Source: Cladorhizidae sp. MBARI D1340-BT2 (Eukaryota; Porifera; Demospongiae; Poecilosclerida; Cladorhizidae). From it: 64,000 nucleotides of DNA. The stretch lies in assembly GCA_028752905.1 (NCBI GenBank), contig JAQNBH010000163.1, positions 45,078-109,077 on the forward strand, read 5' to 3'. Positions 1-13,700 of the stretch are shown here, piece by piece (position 1 is the first letter of the stretch; every line of letters starts with the position of its first letter). The notes below the pieces were generated by a model, which saw only the letters and a program-made list of their open reading frames with translations, did not search any database and was not told the DNA's origin. Made by a program: the position numbers and the translations under genes.

Positions 1-1875
1 TGTGGGGGGAGCTAGTGTCTGACCCAAGTCTGTATGTGTGGGGGGAGCTAGTGTCTGACCCAAGTCTGTATGTGTAGGGGGAGCAAGTGCCTGACCCAAG
101 TCTGTATGTGTGGAGGGAGCAAGTGCCTGACCCAAGTCTGTATGTGTGTGGGCAGCAAGTGCCTGACTCAAGTCTGTATGTGTGGGGGGAGCAAGTGTCT
201 GACCCAAGTCTGTATGTGTGGGGGGAGCAAGTGTCTGACCCAAGTCTGTATGTGTGGGGGGAGCAAGTGCCTGACCCAAGTCTGTATGTATAGGGGGAGC
301 AAGTGCCTGACCCAAGTCTGTATGTGTGTGGGGAGCAAGTGTCTGACCCAAGTCTGTATGTGTGGGGGGAGCAAGTGTCTGACCCAAGTCTGTATGTGTG
401 GGGGGAGCAAGTGCCTGACCCAATTCTGTATGTGTGGGGGGAGCAAGTGTCTGACCCAAGTCTGTATGTGTGGGGGGAGCAAGTGCCTGACCCAAGTCTG
501 TATGTGTGGGGGGAGCAAGTGTCTGACCCAAGTCTGTATGTGTGGGGGGAGCAAGTGTCTGACCCAAGTCTGTATGTGTGGGTGGAGCAAGTGCCTGACA
601 CAAGTCTGTATGTGTGGGGGAGCAAGTGCCTGACCCAAGTCTGCATGTGTGGGGGGAGCAAGTGCCTGACCCAAGTCTGTATGTGTGGGGGGAGCAAGTG
701 TCTGACCCAAGTCTGTATGTGTGGGGGGAGCAAGTGTCTGACCCAAGTCTGTATGTGTGGGGGGAGCAAGTGTCTGACCCAAGTCTGTATGTGTGGGGGG
801 AGCAAGTGTCTGGCCAAAGTCTGTATGTGTGGGGGGAGCAAGTGTCTGACCCAAGTCTGTATGTGTGGGGGGAGCAAGTGCCTGACCCAAGTCTTTTATG
901 TGTGTGGGGTCAAGTGTCTGACCCAAGTCTGTATGTGTGGGGCGAGCAAATGCCTGACCCAAGTCTGTATGTGTGGGGGGAGCAAGTGCCTGACCCAAGT
1001 CTGTATGTGTGGGGGGAGCAAGTGCCTGACCCAAGTCTGTATGTGTGGGGGGAGCGATCCCAAGTCTGTATGTGTGGGGGGAACAAGTGCCTGGACCAAG
1101 TCTGTATGTGTGTGGGGAGCAAGTGTCTGACCCAAGTCTGTATGTGTGGGGGAGCAAGTGCCTGACCCAAGTCTGTATGTGTGGGGGGAGCAAGTGCCTG
1201 ACCCAAGTCTGTATGTGTGAGGGGAGCAAGTGCCTGACCCAAGTCTGTATGTGTGGGGGGAGCAAGTGTTTGACCCAAGTCTGTATGTGTGGGGGGAGCA
1301 AGTGCCTGATCCAAGTCTGTATGTGTGGAGGGAGCAAGTGCCTGACCCAAGTCTGTATGTGTGGGTGGAGCAATTGCCTGACCCAAGTCTGTATGTGTGG
1401 GGGGAGTCTGACCCAAGTCTGTATGTGTGGGGGGAGTCTGTATGTGTGGGGGGAGCAAGTGTCTGACCCAAGTCTGTATGTGTGGGGGGAGCAAGTGCCT
1501 GACCAAAGTCTGTATGTGTGGGGGGAGCAAGTGTCTGACCCAAGTCTGTATGTGTGGGGGGAGCAAGTGTCTGACCCAAGTCTGTATGTGTGGGGGGAGC
1601 AAGTGCCTGACCCAAGTCTGTATGTGTGGGGGGAGCAAGTGCCTGACCCAAGTCTGTAAGTGTGGGGGGAGCAAGTGTCTGACCCAAGTCTGTATGTGTG
1701 GGGGGAGCAAGTGCCTGACCCAAGTCTGTATGTGTGGGGGGAGCAAGTGCCTGACCCAAGTCTGTATGTGTGGGGGGAGCAAGTGTCTGACCCAAGTCTG
1801 TATGTGTGGGGGGAGCAAGTGCCTGACCCAAGTCTGTATGTGTGGGGGGAGCAAGTGTCTGACCCAAGTCTGTAT

Positions 1876-4740
1876 GTGTGGTGGGAGCAAGTGCCTGACC
1901 CAAGTCTGTATGTGTGGGGGGAGCAAGTGTCTGACCCAAGTCTGTATGTGTGGGGGGAGCAAGTGTTTGACCCAAGTCTGTATGTATGGGGGGAGCAAGT
2001 GCCTGACCCAAGTCTGTATGTGTGGGGGGAGCAAGTGTTTGACCCAAGTCTGTATGAATGGGGGGAGCAAGTGCCTGACCCAAGTCTGTATGTGTGGGGG
2101 GAGCAAGTGCCTGACCCAAGTCTGTATGTGTGGGGGGAGCAAGTGTCTGACCCAAGTCTGTATGTGTGGGGGGAGCAAGTGCCTGACCCAAGTCTGTATG
2201 TGTGGGGGGAGCAATTGTCTGACCCAAGTCTGTATGTGTGGGGGGAGCAAGTGCCTGACCCAAGTCTGTATGTATGGGGGGAGCAAGCGCCTGACCCAAG
2301 TCTGTATGTGTGGGGGGAGCAAGTGCCTGACCCAAGTCTGTATGTGTGGGGGGAGCAAGTGCCTGACCCAAGTCTGTATGTGTGTGGGGGAGCAAGTGCC
2401 TGACCCAAGTCTGTATGCGTGGGGGGAGCAAGTGCCTGACCCAAGTCTGTATGTGTGGGGGGAGCAAGTGTCTGACCCAAGTCTGTATGTGTGGGGGGAG
2501 CAAGTGCCTGACCCAAGTCTGTATGTGTGGGGGGAGCAATTGTCTGACCCAAGTCTGTATGTGTGGGGGGAGCAAGTGCCTGACCCAAGTCTGTATGTAT
2601 GGGGGGAGAAAGTGCCTGACCCAAGTCTGTATGTGTGGGGGGAGCAAGTGCCTGACCCAAGTCTGTATGTGTGGGGGGAGCAAGTGCCTGACCCAAGTCT
2701 GTATGTGTGTGGGGGAGCAAGTGCCTGACCCAAGTCTGTATGCGTGGGGGGAGCAAGTGCCTGACCCAAGTCTGTATGTGTGGGGGGAGCAAGTGTCTGA
2801 CCCAAGTCTGTATGTGTGGGGGGAGCAAGTGCCTGACCCAAGTCTGTATGTGTGGGGGGAGCAAGTGCCTCACCCAAGTCTGTATGTGTGGGGTGAGCAA
2901 GTGTTTGACCCAAGTCTGTATGTGTAGGGGGAGCAAGTGCCTGACCCAAGTCTGTATGTGTGGGGGGAGCAATTGTCTGACCCAAGTCTGTATGTGTGGG
3001 GGGAGCAAGTGCCTGACCCAAGTCTGTATGTGTGGGGGGAGCAAGTGCCTGACCCAAGTCTGTATGTGTGGGGGGAGCAAGTGTCTGACCCAAGTCTGTA
3101 TGTATGGGGGGAGCAAGTGCCTGACCCAAGTCTGTATGTGTGGGGGGAGCAAGTGTCTGACCCAAGTCTGTATGTGTGGGGGGAGCAAGTGCCTGACCCA
3201 AGTCTGTATGTGTGGGGGGAGCAAGTGTCTGACCCAAGTCTGTATGTATGGGGGGAGCAAGTCTGTATGTGTGGGGGGAGCAAGTGCCTGACCCAATTCT
3301 GTATGTGTGGGGGGAGCAATTGTCTGACCCAAGTCTGTATGTGTGGTGGGAGCAAGTGCCTGACCCAAGTCTGTATGTGTGGGGGGAGCAAGTGTCTGAC
3401 CCAAGTCTGTATGTGTGGGGGGAGCAAGTGTTTGACCCAAGTCTGTATGTATGGGGGGAGCAAGTGCCTGACCCAAGTCTGTATGTGTGGGGGGAGCAAG
3501 TGTTTGACCCAAGTCTGTATGAATGGGGGGAGCAAGTGCCTGACCCAAGTCTGTATGTGTGGGGGGAGCAAGTGCCTGACCCAAGTCTGTATGTGTGGGG
3601 GGAGCAAGTGTCTGACCCAAGTCTGTATGTGTGGGGGGAGCAAGTGCCTGACCCAAGTCTGTATGTGTGGGGGGAGCAATTGTCTGACCCAAGTCTGTAT
3701 GTGTGGGGGGAGCAAGTGCCTGACCCAAGTCTGTATGTATGGGGGGAGCAAGCGCCTGACCCAAGTCTGTATGTGTGGGGGGAGCAAGTGCCTGACCCAA
3801 GTCTGTATGTGTGGGGGGAGCAAGTGCCTGACCCAAGTCTGTATGTGTGTGGGGGAGCAAGTGCCTGACCCAAGTCTGTATGCGTGGGGGGAGCAAGTGC
3901 CTGACCCAAGTCTGTATGTGTGGGGGGAGCAAGTGTCTGACCCAAGTCTGTATGTGTGGGGGGAGCAAGTGCCTGACCCAAGTCTGTATGTGTGGGGGGA
4001 GCAATTGTCTGACCCAAGTCTGTATGTGTGGGGGGAGCAAGTGCCTGACCCAAGTCTGTATGTATGGGGGGAGAAAGTGCCTGACCCAAGTCTGTATGTG
4101 TGGGGGGAGCAAGTGCCTGACCCAAGTCTGTATGTGTGGGGGGAGCAAGTGCCTGACCCAAGTCTGTATGTGTGTGGGGGAGCAAGTGCCTGACCCAAGT
4201 CTGTATGCGTGGGGGGAGCAAGTGCCTGACCCAAGTCTGTATGTGTGGGGGGAGCAAGTGTCTGACCCAAGTCTGTATGTGTGGGGGGAGCAAGTGCCTG
4301 ACCCAAGTCTGTATGTGTGGGGGGAGCAAGTGCCTCACCCAAGTCTGTATGTGTGGGGTGAGCAAGTGTTTGACCCAAGTCTGTATGTGTAGGGGGAGCA
4401 AGTGCCTGACCCAAGTCTGTATGTGTGGGGGGAGCAATTGTCTGACCCAAGTCTGTATGTGTGGGGGGAGCAAGTGCCTGACCCAAGTCTGTATGTGTGG
4501 GGGGAGCAAGTGCCTGACCCAAGTCTGTATGTGTGGGGGGAGCAAGTGTCTGACCCAAGTCTGTATGTATGGGGGGAGCAAGTGCCTGACCCAAGTCTGT
4601 ATGTGTGGGGGGAGCAAGTGTCTGACCCAAGTCTGTATGTGTGGGGGGAGCAAGTGCCTGACCCAAGTCTGTATGTGTGGGGGGAGCAAGTGTCTGACCC
4701 AAGTCTGTATGTGTGGGGGGAGCAAGTCTGTATGTGTGGG
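1876..4740. repeat. Tandem higher-order repeat, 1,465-bp period, two copies
   Basis: Rare marker units recur in the same order 1,465 bp apart: the GTGGTGGG variant (about 1879 and 3344), TATGAATGG (2056 and 3521), AGCGCCTG (2286 and 3751) and the shortened AGCAAGTCTGTATG unit (about 3256 and 4721). The copies diverge after that point. The period is not a multiple of 36 because shortened units lie inside the block. This shows that blocks of about 40 units were duplicated together. Confidence 0.85.
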
Positions 4741-7700
4741 GGGAGCAAGTGTCTGACCCAAGTCTGTATGTGTGGGGGGAGCAAGTGCCTGACCCAAGTC
4801 TGTATGTGTGGGGGGAGCAAGTGTCTGACCCAAGTCTGTATGTGTTGGTGGGAGCAAGTGTCTGACCCAAGTCTGTATGTGTGTGGGGAGCAAGTGTCTG
4901 TATGTGTGGAGGGAGCAAGCGTCTGACCCAAGTCTGTATGTGTGGGGGGGAGCAAGTGCCTGACCCAAGTCTGTATGTGTGGGGGGAGCAAGTGCCTAAC
5001 CCAAGTCTGTATGTGTGGGGGGAGCAAGTCTGTATGTGTGGGGGGAGCAAGTGCCTGACCCAAGTCTGTATGTGTGGGGGGAGCAAGTGTCTGACCCAAG
5101 TCTGTATGTGAGTGGGGAGCAAGTGTCTGACCCAAGTCTGTATGTGTGGGGGGAGCAAGTGCCTGACCCAAGTCTGTATGTGTGGGTGGAGCAAGTGCCT
5201 GACCCAAGTCTGTATGTGTGGGGGGAGCCTGACCCAAGTCTGTATGTGTGGGGTGAGCTAGTGTCTGACCCAAGTCTGTATGTTTGGGGGGAGCTAGTGT
5301 CTGACCCAAGTCTGTATGTGTAGGGGGAGCAAGTGCCTGACCCAAGTCTGTATGTATGGAGGGAGCAAGTGCCTGACCCAAGTCTGGATGTGTGTGGGGA
5401 GCAAGTGCCTGACTCAAGTCTGTATGTGTGGGGGGAGCAAGTGTCTGACCCAAGTCTGTATGTGTGGGGGGAGCAAGTGTCTGACCCAAGTCTGTATGTG
5501 TGGGGGGAGCAAGTGCCTGACCCAAGTCTGTATGTGTAGGGGGAGCAAGTGCCTGACCCAAGTCTGTATGTGTGGGGAGAGCAAGTGTCTGACCCAAGTC
5601 TGTATGTGTGGGGGGAGCAAGTGTCTGACCCAAGTCTGTATGTGTGGGGGGAGCAAGTGCCTGACCCAAGTCTGTATGTGTAGGGGGAGCAAGTGCCTGA
5701 CCCAAGTCTGTATGTGTGGGGAGAGCAAGTGTCTGACCCAAGTCTGTATGTGTGGGGGGAGCAAGTGTCTGACCAAAGTCTGTATGTGTGGGGGGAGCAA
5801 GTGCCTGACCCAAGTCTGTATGTGTGGGGGGAGCAAGTGTCTGACCCAAGTCTGTATGTGTGGAGGGAGCAAGTGCCTGACCCAAGTCTGTATGTGTGGG
5901 GGGAGCAAGTGTCTGACCCAAGTCTGTATGTGAGGGGGGAGCAAGTGTCTGACCCAAGTCTGTATGTATGGGTGGAGCAAGTGCCTGACCCAAGTCTGTA
6001 TGTGTGGGGGAGCAAGTGCCTGACCCAAGTCTGCATGTGTGCGGGGAGCAAGTGCCTGACCCAAGTCTGTATGTGTGGGGGGAGCAAGTGTCTGACCCAA
6101 GTCTGTATGTGTGGGGGGAGCAAGTGTCTGACCCAAGTCTGTATGTGTAGGGGGAGCAAGTGTCTGACCCAAGTCTGTATGTGTGGGGGGAGCAAGTGTC
6201 TGACCCAAGTCTGTATGTGTGGGTGGAGCAAGTGCCTGACCCTAGTCTGTATGTGTGGGGGGAGCAAGTGTCTGACCCAAGTCTGTATGTGTGGGGGGAG
6301 CAAGTGTCTGACCCAAGTCTGTATGTGTGGGGGGAGCAAGTGTCTAATCCAAGTCTCTATGTGTGGGGGAGCAAGTGCCTGACCCAAGTCTGTATGTGTG
6401 GGGGGAGAAAGTGTCTGACCCAAGTCTGTATATGTGGGGGGAGCAAGTGTCTGACCCAAGTCTGTATGTGTGGGGGGAGCAAGTGTCTGGCCAAAGTCTG
6501 TATGTGTGGGGGGAGCAAGTGTCTGACCCAAGTCTGTATGTGTGGGGGGAGCAAGTGCCTGACCCAAGTCTTTTATGTGTGTGGGGGCAAGTGTCTGACC
6601 CAAGTCTGTATGTGTGGGGCGAGCAAGTGCCTGACCCAAGTATGTATGTGTGGGGGGAGCAAGTGCCTGACCCAAGTCTGTATGTGTGGGGGGAGCAAGT
6701 GCCTGACCCAAGTCTGTATGTGTAGGGGGAGCGATCCCAAGTCTGTATGTGTGGGGGGAGCAAGTGCCTGGACCAAGTCTGTATGTGTGTGGAGAGCAAG
6801 TGTCTGGCCCAAGTCTGTATGTGTGAGGGGAGCAAGTGCCTGACCCAAGTCTGTATGTGTGAGGGGAGCAAGTGCCTGACCCAAGTCTGTATGTGTGGGG
6901 GGAGCAAGTGTTTGACCCAAGTCTGTATGTGTGGGGGGAGCAAGTGCCTGACCCAAGTCTGTATGTGTGGAGGGAGCAAGTGCCTGACCCAAGTCTGTAT
7001 GTGTGGGTGGAGCAAGTGCCTGACCCAAGTCTGTATGTGTGGGGGGAGCCTGACCCAAGTCTGTATGTGTGGGGTGAGTCTGTATGTGTGGGGGGAGCAA
7101 GTGTCTGACCCAAGTCTGTATGTGTGGGGGGAGCAAGTGCCTGACCAAAGTCTGTATGTGTGGGGGGAGCAAGTGTCTGACCCAAGTCTGTATGTGTGGG
7201 GGGAGCAAGTGTCTGACCCAAGTCTGTATGTGTGGGGGGAGCAAGTGCCTGACCCAAGTCTGTATGTGTGGGGGGAGCAAGTGCCTGACCCAAGTCTGTA
7301 TGTGTGGGGGGAGCAAGTGTCTGACCCAAGTCTGTATGTGTGGGGGGAGCAAGTGCCTGACCCAAGTCTGTATGTGTGGGGGGAGCAAGTGTCTGACCCA
7401 AGTCTGTATGTGTGCGGGGAGCTAGTGTCTGACCCAAGTCTGTATGTGTAGGGGGAGCAAGTGCCTGACCCAAGTCTGTATGTGTGGAGGGAGCAAGTGC
7501 CTGACCCAAGTCTGGATGTGTGTGGGGAGCAAGTGCCTGACTCAAGTCTGTATGTTTGGGGGGAGCAAGTGTCTGACCCAAGTCTGTATGTGTGGGGGGA
7601 GCAAGTGTCTGACCCAAGTCTGTATGTGTGGGGGGAGCAAGTGCCTGACCCAAGTCTGTATGTGTAGGGGGAGCAAGTGCCTGACCCAAGTCTGTATGTG

Positions 7701-10700
7701 TGGGGAGAGCAAGTGTCTGACCCAAGTCTGTATGTGTGGGGGGAGCAAGTGTCTGACCCAAGTCTGTATGTGTGGCGGGAGCAAGTGCCTGACCCAAGTC
7801 TGTATGTGTAGGGGGAGCAAGTGCCTGACCCAAGTCTGTATGTGTGGGGAGAGCAAGTGTCTGACCCACGTCTGTATGTGTGGGGGGAGCAAGTGTCTGA
7901 CCCAAGTCTGTATGTGTGGGGGGAGCAAGTGCCTGACCCAAGTCTGTATGTGTGGGGGGAGCAAGTGTCTGACCCAAGTCTGTATGTGTGGGGGGAGCAA
8001 GTGCCTGACCCAAGTCTGTATGTGTGGGGGGAGCAAGTGTCTGACCCAAGTCTGTATGTGTGGGGGGAGCAAGTGTCTGACCCAAGTCTGTATGTGTGGG
8101 TGGAGCAAGTGCCTGACCCAAGTCTGTATGTGTGGGGGAGCAAGTGCCTTACCCAAGTCTGCATGTGTGGGGGGAGCAAGTGCCGGACCCAAGTCTGTAT
8201 GTGTGGGGGGAGCAAGTGTCTGACCCAAGTCTGTATGTGTGGGGGGAGCAAGTGTCTGACCCAAGTCTGTATGTGTAGGGGGAGCAAGTGTCTGACCCAA
8301 GTCTGTATGTGTGGGGGGAGCAAGTGTCTGACCCAAGTCTGTATGTGTGGGGGGAGCAAGTGCCTGACCCAAGTCTGTATGTGTGGGGGGAGCAAGTGTC
8401 TGACCCAAGTCTGTATGTGTGGGGGGAGCAAGTGTCTGACCCAAGTCTGTATGTGTGGGGGGAGCAAGTGTCTAATCCAAGTCTGTATGTGTGGGGGAGC
8501 AAGTGCCTGACCCAAGTCTGTATGTGTGGGGGGAGCAAGTGTCTGACCCAAGTCTGTATGTGTGGGGGGAGCAAGTGTCTGACCCAAGTCTGTATGTGTG
8601 GGGGGAGCAAGTGTCTGGCCAAAGTCTGTATGTGTGGGGGGAGCAAGTGTCTGACCCAAGTCTGTATGTGTGGGGGGAGCAAGTGCCTGACCCAAGTCTT
8701 TTATGTGTGTGGGGGCAAGTGTCTGACCCAAGTCTGTATGTGTGGGGCGAGCAAGTGCCTGACCCAAGTCTGTATGTGTGGGGGGAGCAAGTGCCTGACC
8801 CAAGTCTGTATGTGTGGGGGAGCAAGTGCCTGACCCAAGTCTGTATGTGTGGGGGGAGCGATCCCAAGTCTGTATGTGTGGGGGGAGCGATCCCAAGTCT
8901 GTATGTGTGGGGGGAGCAAGTGCCTGGACCAAGTCTGTATGTGTGTGGGGAGCAAGTGTCTGGCCCAAGTCTGTATGTGTGGAGGGAGCAAGTGCCTGAC
9001 CCAAGTCTGTATGTGTGAGGGGAGCAAGTGCCTGACCCAAGTCTGTATGTGTGGGGGGAGCAAGTGTTTGACCCAAGTCTGTATGTGTGGGGGGAGCAAG
9101 TGCCTGACCCAAGTCTGTATGTGTGGAGGGAGCAAGTGCCTGACCCAAGTCTGTATGTGTGGGTGGAGCAAGTGCCTGACCCAAGTCTGTATGTGTGGGG
9201 GGAGCCTGACCCAAGTCTGTATGTGTGGGGTGAGTCTGTATGTGTGGGGGGAGCAAGTGTCTGACCCAAGTCTGTATGTGTGAGGGGAGCAAGTGCCTGA
9301 CCAAAGTCTGTATGTGTGGGGGGAGCAAGTGTCTGACCCAAGTCTGTATGTGTGGGGGGAGCAAGTGTCTGACCCAAGTCTGTATGTGTGGGGGGAGCAA
9401 GTGCCTGACCCAAGTCTGTATGTGTGGGGGGAGCAAGTGCCTGACCCAAGTCTGTATGTGTGGGGGGAGCAAGTGTCTGACCCAAGTCTGTATGTGTGGG
9501 GGGAGCAAGTGCCTGACCCAAGTCTGTATGTGTGGGGGGAGCAAGTGCCTGACCCAAGTCTGTATGTGTGGGGGGAGCAAGTGTCTGACCCAAGTCTGTA
9601 TGTGTGGGGGGAGCAAGTGCCTGACCCAAGTCTGTATGTGTGGGGGGAGCAAGTGTCTGACCCAAGTCTGTATGTGTGGAGGGAGCAAGTGCCTGACCCA
9701 AGTCTGTATGTGTGGGGGGAGCAAGTGTCTGACCCAAGTCTGTATGTGAGGGGGGAGCAAGTGTTTGACCCAAGTCTGTATGTATGGGGGGAGCAAGTGC
9801 CTGACCCAAGTCTGTATGTGTGGGGGGAGCAAGTGTTTGACCCAAGTCTGTATGTATGGGGGGAGCAAGTGCCTGACCCAAGTCTGTATGTGTGGGGGGA
9901 GCAAGTGCCTGACCCAAGTCTGTATGTGTGGGGGGAGCAAGTGTCTGACCCAAGTCTGTATATGTGGGGGGAGCAAGTGCCTGACCCAAGTCTGTATGTG
10001 TGGGGGGAGCAATTGTCTGACCCAAGTCTGTATGTGTGGGGGGAGCAAGTGCCTGACCCAAGTCTGTATGTATGGGGGGAGCAAGCGCCTGACCCAAGTC
10101 TGTATGTGTGTGGGGAGCAAGTGCCTGACCCAAGTCTGTATGTGTGGGGGGAGCAAGTGCCTGACCCAAGTCTGTATGTGTGTGGGGGAGCAAGTGCCTG
10201 ACCCAAGTCTGTATGCGTGGGGGGAGCAAGTGCCTGACCCAAGTCTGTATGTGTGGGGGGAGCAAGTGTCTGACCCAAGTCTGTATGTGTGGGGGGAGCA
10301 AGTGCCTGACCCAAGTCTGTATGTGTGGGGGGAGCAATTGTCTGATCCAAGTCTGTATGTGTGGGGGGAGCAAGTGCCTGACCCAAGTCTGTATGTATGG
10401 GGGGAGCAAGTGCCTGACCCAAGTCTGTATGTGTGGGGGGAGCAAGTGCCTGACCCAAGTCTGTATGTGTGGGGGGAGCAAGTGGCTGACCCAAGTCTGT
10501 ATGTGTGTGGGGGAGCAAGTGCCTGACCCAAGTCTGTATGCGTGGGGGGAGCAAGTGCCTGACCCAAGTCTGTATGTGTGGGGGGAGCAAGTGTCTGACC
10601 CAAGTCTGTATGTGTGGGGGGAGCAAGTGCCTGACCCAAGTCTGTATGTGTGGGGGGAGCAAGTGCCTGACCCAAGTCTGTATGTGTGGGGGGAGCAAGT

Positions 10701-13700
10701 GTCTGACCCAAGTCTGTATGTGTGGGTGGAGCAAGTGCCTGACCCAAGTGTGTATGTGTGGGGGGAGCAAGTGCCTGACCCAAGTCTGTATGTGTGGGGG
10801 GGAGCAAGTGCCTGACCCAAGTCTGTATGTGTGGGGGGAGCAAGTGCCTGACCCAAGTCTGTATGTGTGTGGGGAGCAAGTGCCTGACCCAAGTCTGTAT
10901 GTGTGGGGGGAGCAAGTGTCTGACCCAAGTCTGTATGTGTGGGGGGAGCAAGTGCCTCACCCAAGTCTGTATGTGTGGGGTGAGCAAGTGTTTGACCCAA
11001 GTCTGTATGTGTAGGGGGAGCAAGTGCCTGACCCAAGTCTGTATGTGTGGGGGGAGCAATTGTCTGACCCAAGTCTGTATGTGTGGGGGGAGCAAGTGCC
11101 TGACCCAAGTCTGTATGTGTGGGGGGAGCAAGTGCCTGACCCAAGTCTGTATGTGTGGGGGGAGCAAGTGTCTGACCCAAGTCTGTATGTATGGGGGGAG
11201 CAAGTGCCTGACCCAAGTCTGTATGTGTGGGGGGAGCAAGTGTCTGACCCAAGTCTGTATGTGTGGGGGGAGCAAGTGCCTGACCCAAGTCTGTATGTGT
11301 GGGGGGAGCAAGTGTCTGACCCAAGTCTGTATGTGTGGGGGGAGCAAGTCTGTATGTTTGGGGGGAGCAAGTGTCTGACCCAAGTCTGTATGTGTGGGGG
11401 GAGCAAGTGCCTGACCCAAGTCTGTATGTGTGGGGGGAGCAAGTGTCTGACCCAAGTCTGTATGTGTTGGTGGGAGCAAGTGTCTGACCCAAGTCTGTAT
11501 GTGTGGGGGGAGCAAGTGTCTGTATGTGTGGGGGGAGCAAGTGTCTGACCCAAGTCTGTATGTGTGGGGGGGAGCAAGTGCCTGACCCAAGTCTGTATGT
11601 GTGGGGGGAGCAAGTGCCTAACCCAAGTCTGTATGTGTGGGGGGAGCAAGTCTGTATGTGTGGGGGGAGCAAGTGCCTGACCCAAGTCTGTATGTGTGGG
11701 GGGAGCAAGTGTCTGACCCAAGTCTGTATGTGAGTGGGGAGCAAGTGTCTGACCCAAGTCTGTATGTGTGGGGGGAGCAAGTGCCTGACCCAAGTCTGTA
11801 TGTGTGGGTGGAGCAAGTGCCTGACCCAAGTCTGTATGTGTGGGGAGAGCCTGACCCAAGTCTGTATGTGTGGGGGGAGCTAGTGTCTGACCCAAGTCTG
11901 TATGTGTGGGGGGAGCTAGTGTCTGACCCAAGTCTGTATGTGTAGGGGGAGCAAGTGCCTGACCCAAGTCTGTATGTGTGTAGGGAGCAAGTGCCTGACC
12001 CAAGTCTGGATGTGTGTGTGGAGCAAGTGCCTGACTCAAGTCTGTATGTGTGGGGGGAGCAAGTGTCTGACCCAAGTCTGTATGTGTGGGGGTAGCAAGT
12101 GTCTGACCCAAGTCTGTATGTGTGGGGGGAGCAAGTGCCTGACCCAAGTCTGTATGTGTAGGGGGAGGAAGTGCCTGACCCAAGTCTGTATGTGTGGGGA
12201 GAGCAAGTGTCTTACCCAAGTCTGTATGTGTGGGGGGAGCAAGTGTCTGACCCAAGTCTGTATGTGTGGGGGGAGCAAGTGCCTGACCCAAGTCTGTATG
12301 TGTGGGGGGAGCAAGTGTCTGACCCAAGTCTGTATGTGTGGGGGGAGCAAGTGCCTGACCCAAGTCTGTATGTGTGGGGGGAGCAAGTGTCTGACCCAAG
12401 TCTGTATGTGTGGGGGGAGCAAGTGTCTGACCCAAGTCTGTATGTGTGGGTGGAGCAAGTGCCTGACCCAAGTCTGTATGTGTGGGGGAGCAAGTGCCTG
12501 ACCCAAGTCTGCATGTGTGGGGGGAGCAAGTGCCTGACCCAAGTCTGTATGTGTGGGGGGAGCAAGTGTCTGACCCAAGTCTGTATGTGTGGGGGGAGCA
12601 AGTGTCTGACCCAAGTCTGTATGTGTAGGGGGAGCAAGTGTCTGACCCAAGTCTGTATGTGTGGGGGGAGCAAGTGTCTGACCCAAGTCTGTATGTGTGG
12701 GGGGAGCAAGTGCCTGACCCAAGTCTGTATGTGTGGGGGGAGCAAGTGTCTGACCCAAGTCTGTATGTTTGGGGGGAGCAAGTGTCTGACCCAAGTCTGT
12801 ATGTGTGGGGGGAGCAAGTGTCTAATCCAAGTCTGTATGTGTGGGGGAGCAAGTGCCTGACCCAAGTCTGTATGTGTGGGGGGAGCAAGTGTCTGACCCA
12901 AGTCTGTATGTGTGGGGGGAGCAAGTGTCTGACCCAAGTCTGTATGTGTGGGGGGAGCAAGTGTCTGGCCAAAGTCTGTATGTGTGGGGGGAGCAAGTGT
13001 CTGACCCAAGTCTGTATGTGTGGGGGGAGCAAGTGCCTGACCCAAGTATTTTATGTGTGTGTGGGCAAGTGTCTGACCCAAGTCTGTATGTGTGGGGGGA
13101 GCAAGTGCCTGACCCAAGTCTGTATGTGTGGGGGGAGCAAGTGCCTGACCCAAGTCTGTAAGTGTGGGGGGAGCAAGTGCCTGACCCAAGTCTGTATGTG
13201 TGGGGGGAGCGATCCCAAGTCTGTATGTGTGGGGGGAGCAAGTGCCTGGACCAAGTCTGTATGTGTGTGGGGAGCAAGTGTCTGGCCCAAGTCTGTATGT
13301 GTGGGGGGAGCAAGTGCCTGACCCAAGTCTGTATGTGTGGGGGGAGCAAGTGCCTGACCCAAGTCTGTATGTGGGGGGAGCAAGTGTCTGACCCAAGTCT
13401 GTATGTGTGGGGGGAGCAAGTGCCTGACCCAAGTCTGTATGTGTGGGGGGAGCAAGTGTCTGACCCAATTCTGTATGTGTGGGGGGAGCAAGTGCCTGAC
13501 CCAAGTCTGTATGTGTGGGGGGAGCAAGTGTCTGACCCAAGTCTGTATGTGTGGGGGGAGCAAGTGCCTGACCCAAGTCTGTATGTGTGGGGGGAGCAAG
13601 TGCCTGACCCAAGTCTGTATGTGTGGGTGGAGCAAGTGCCTGACCCAAGTCTGTATGTGTGGGGGGAGCCTGACCCAAGTCTGTATGTGTGGGGGGAGTC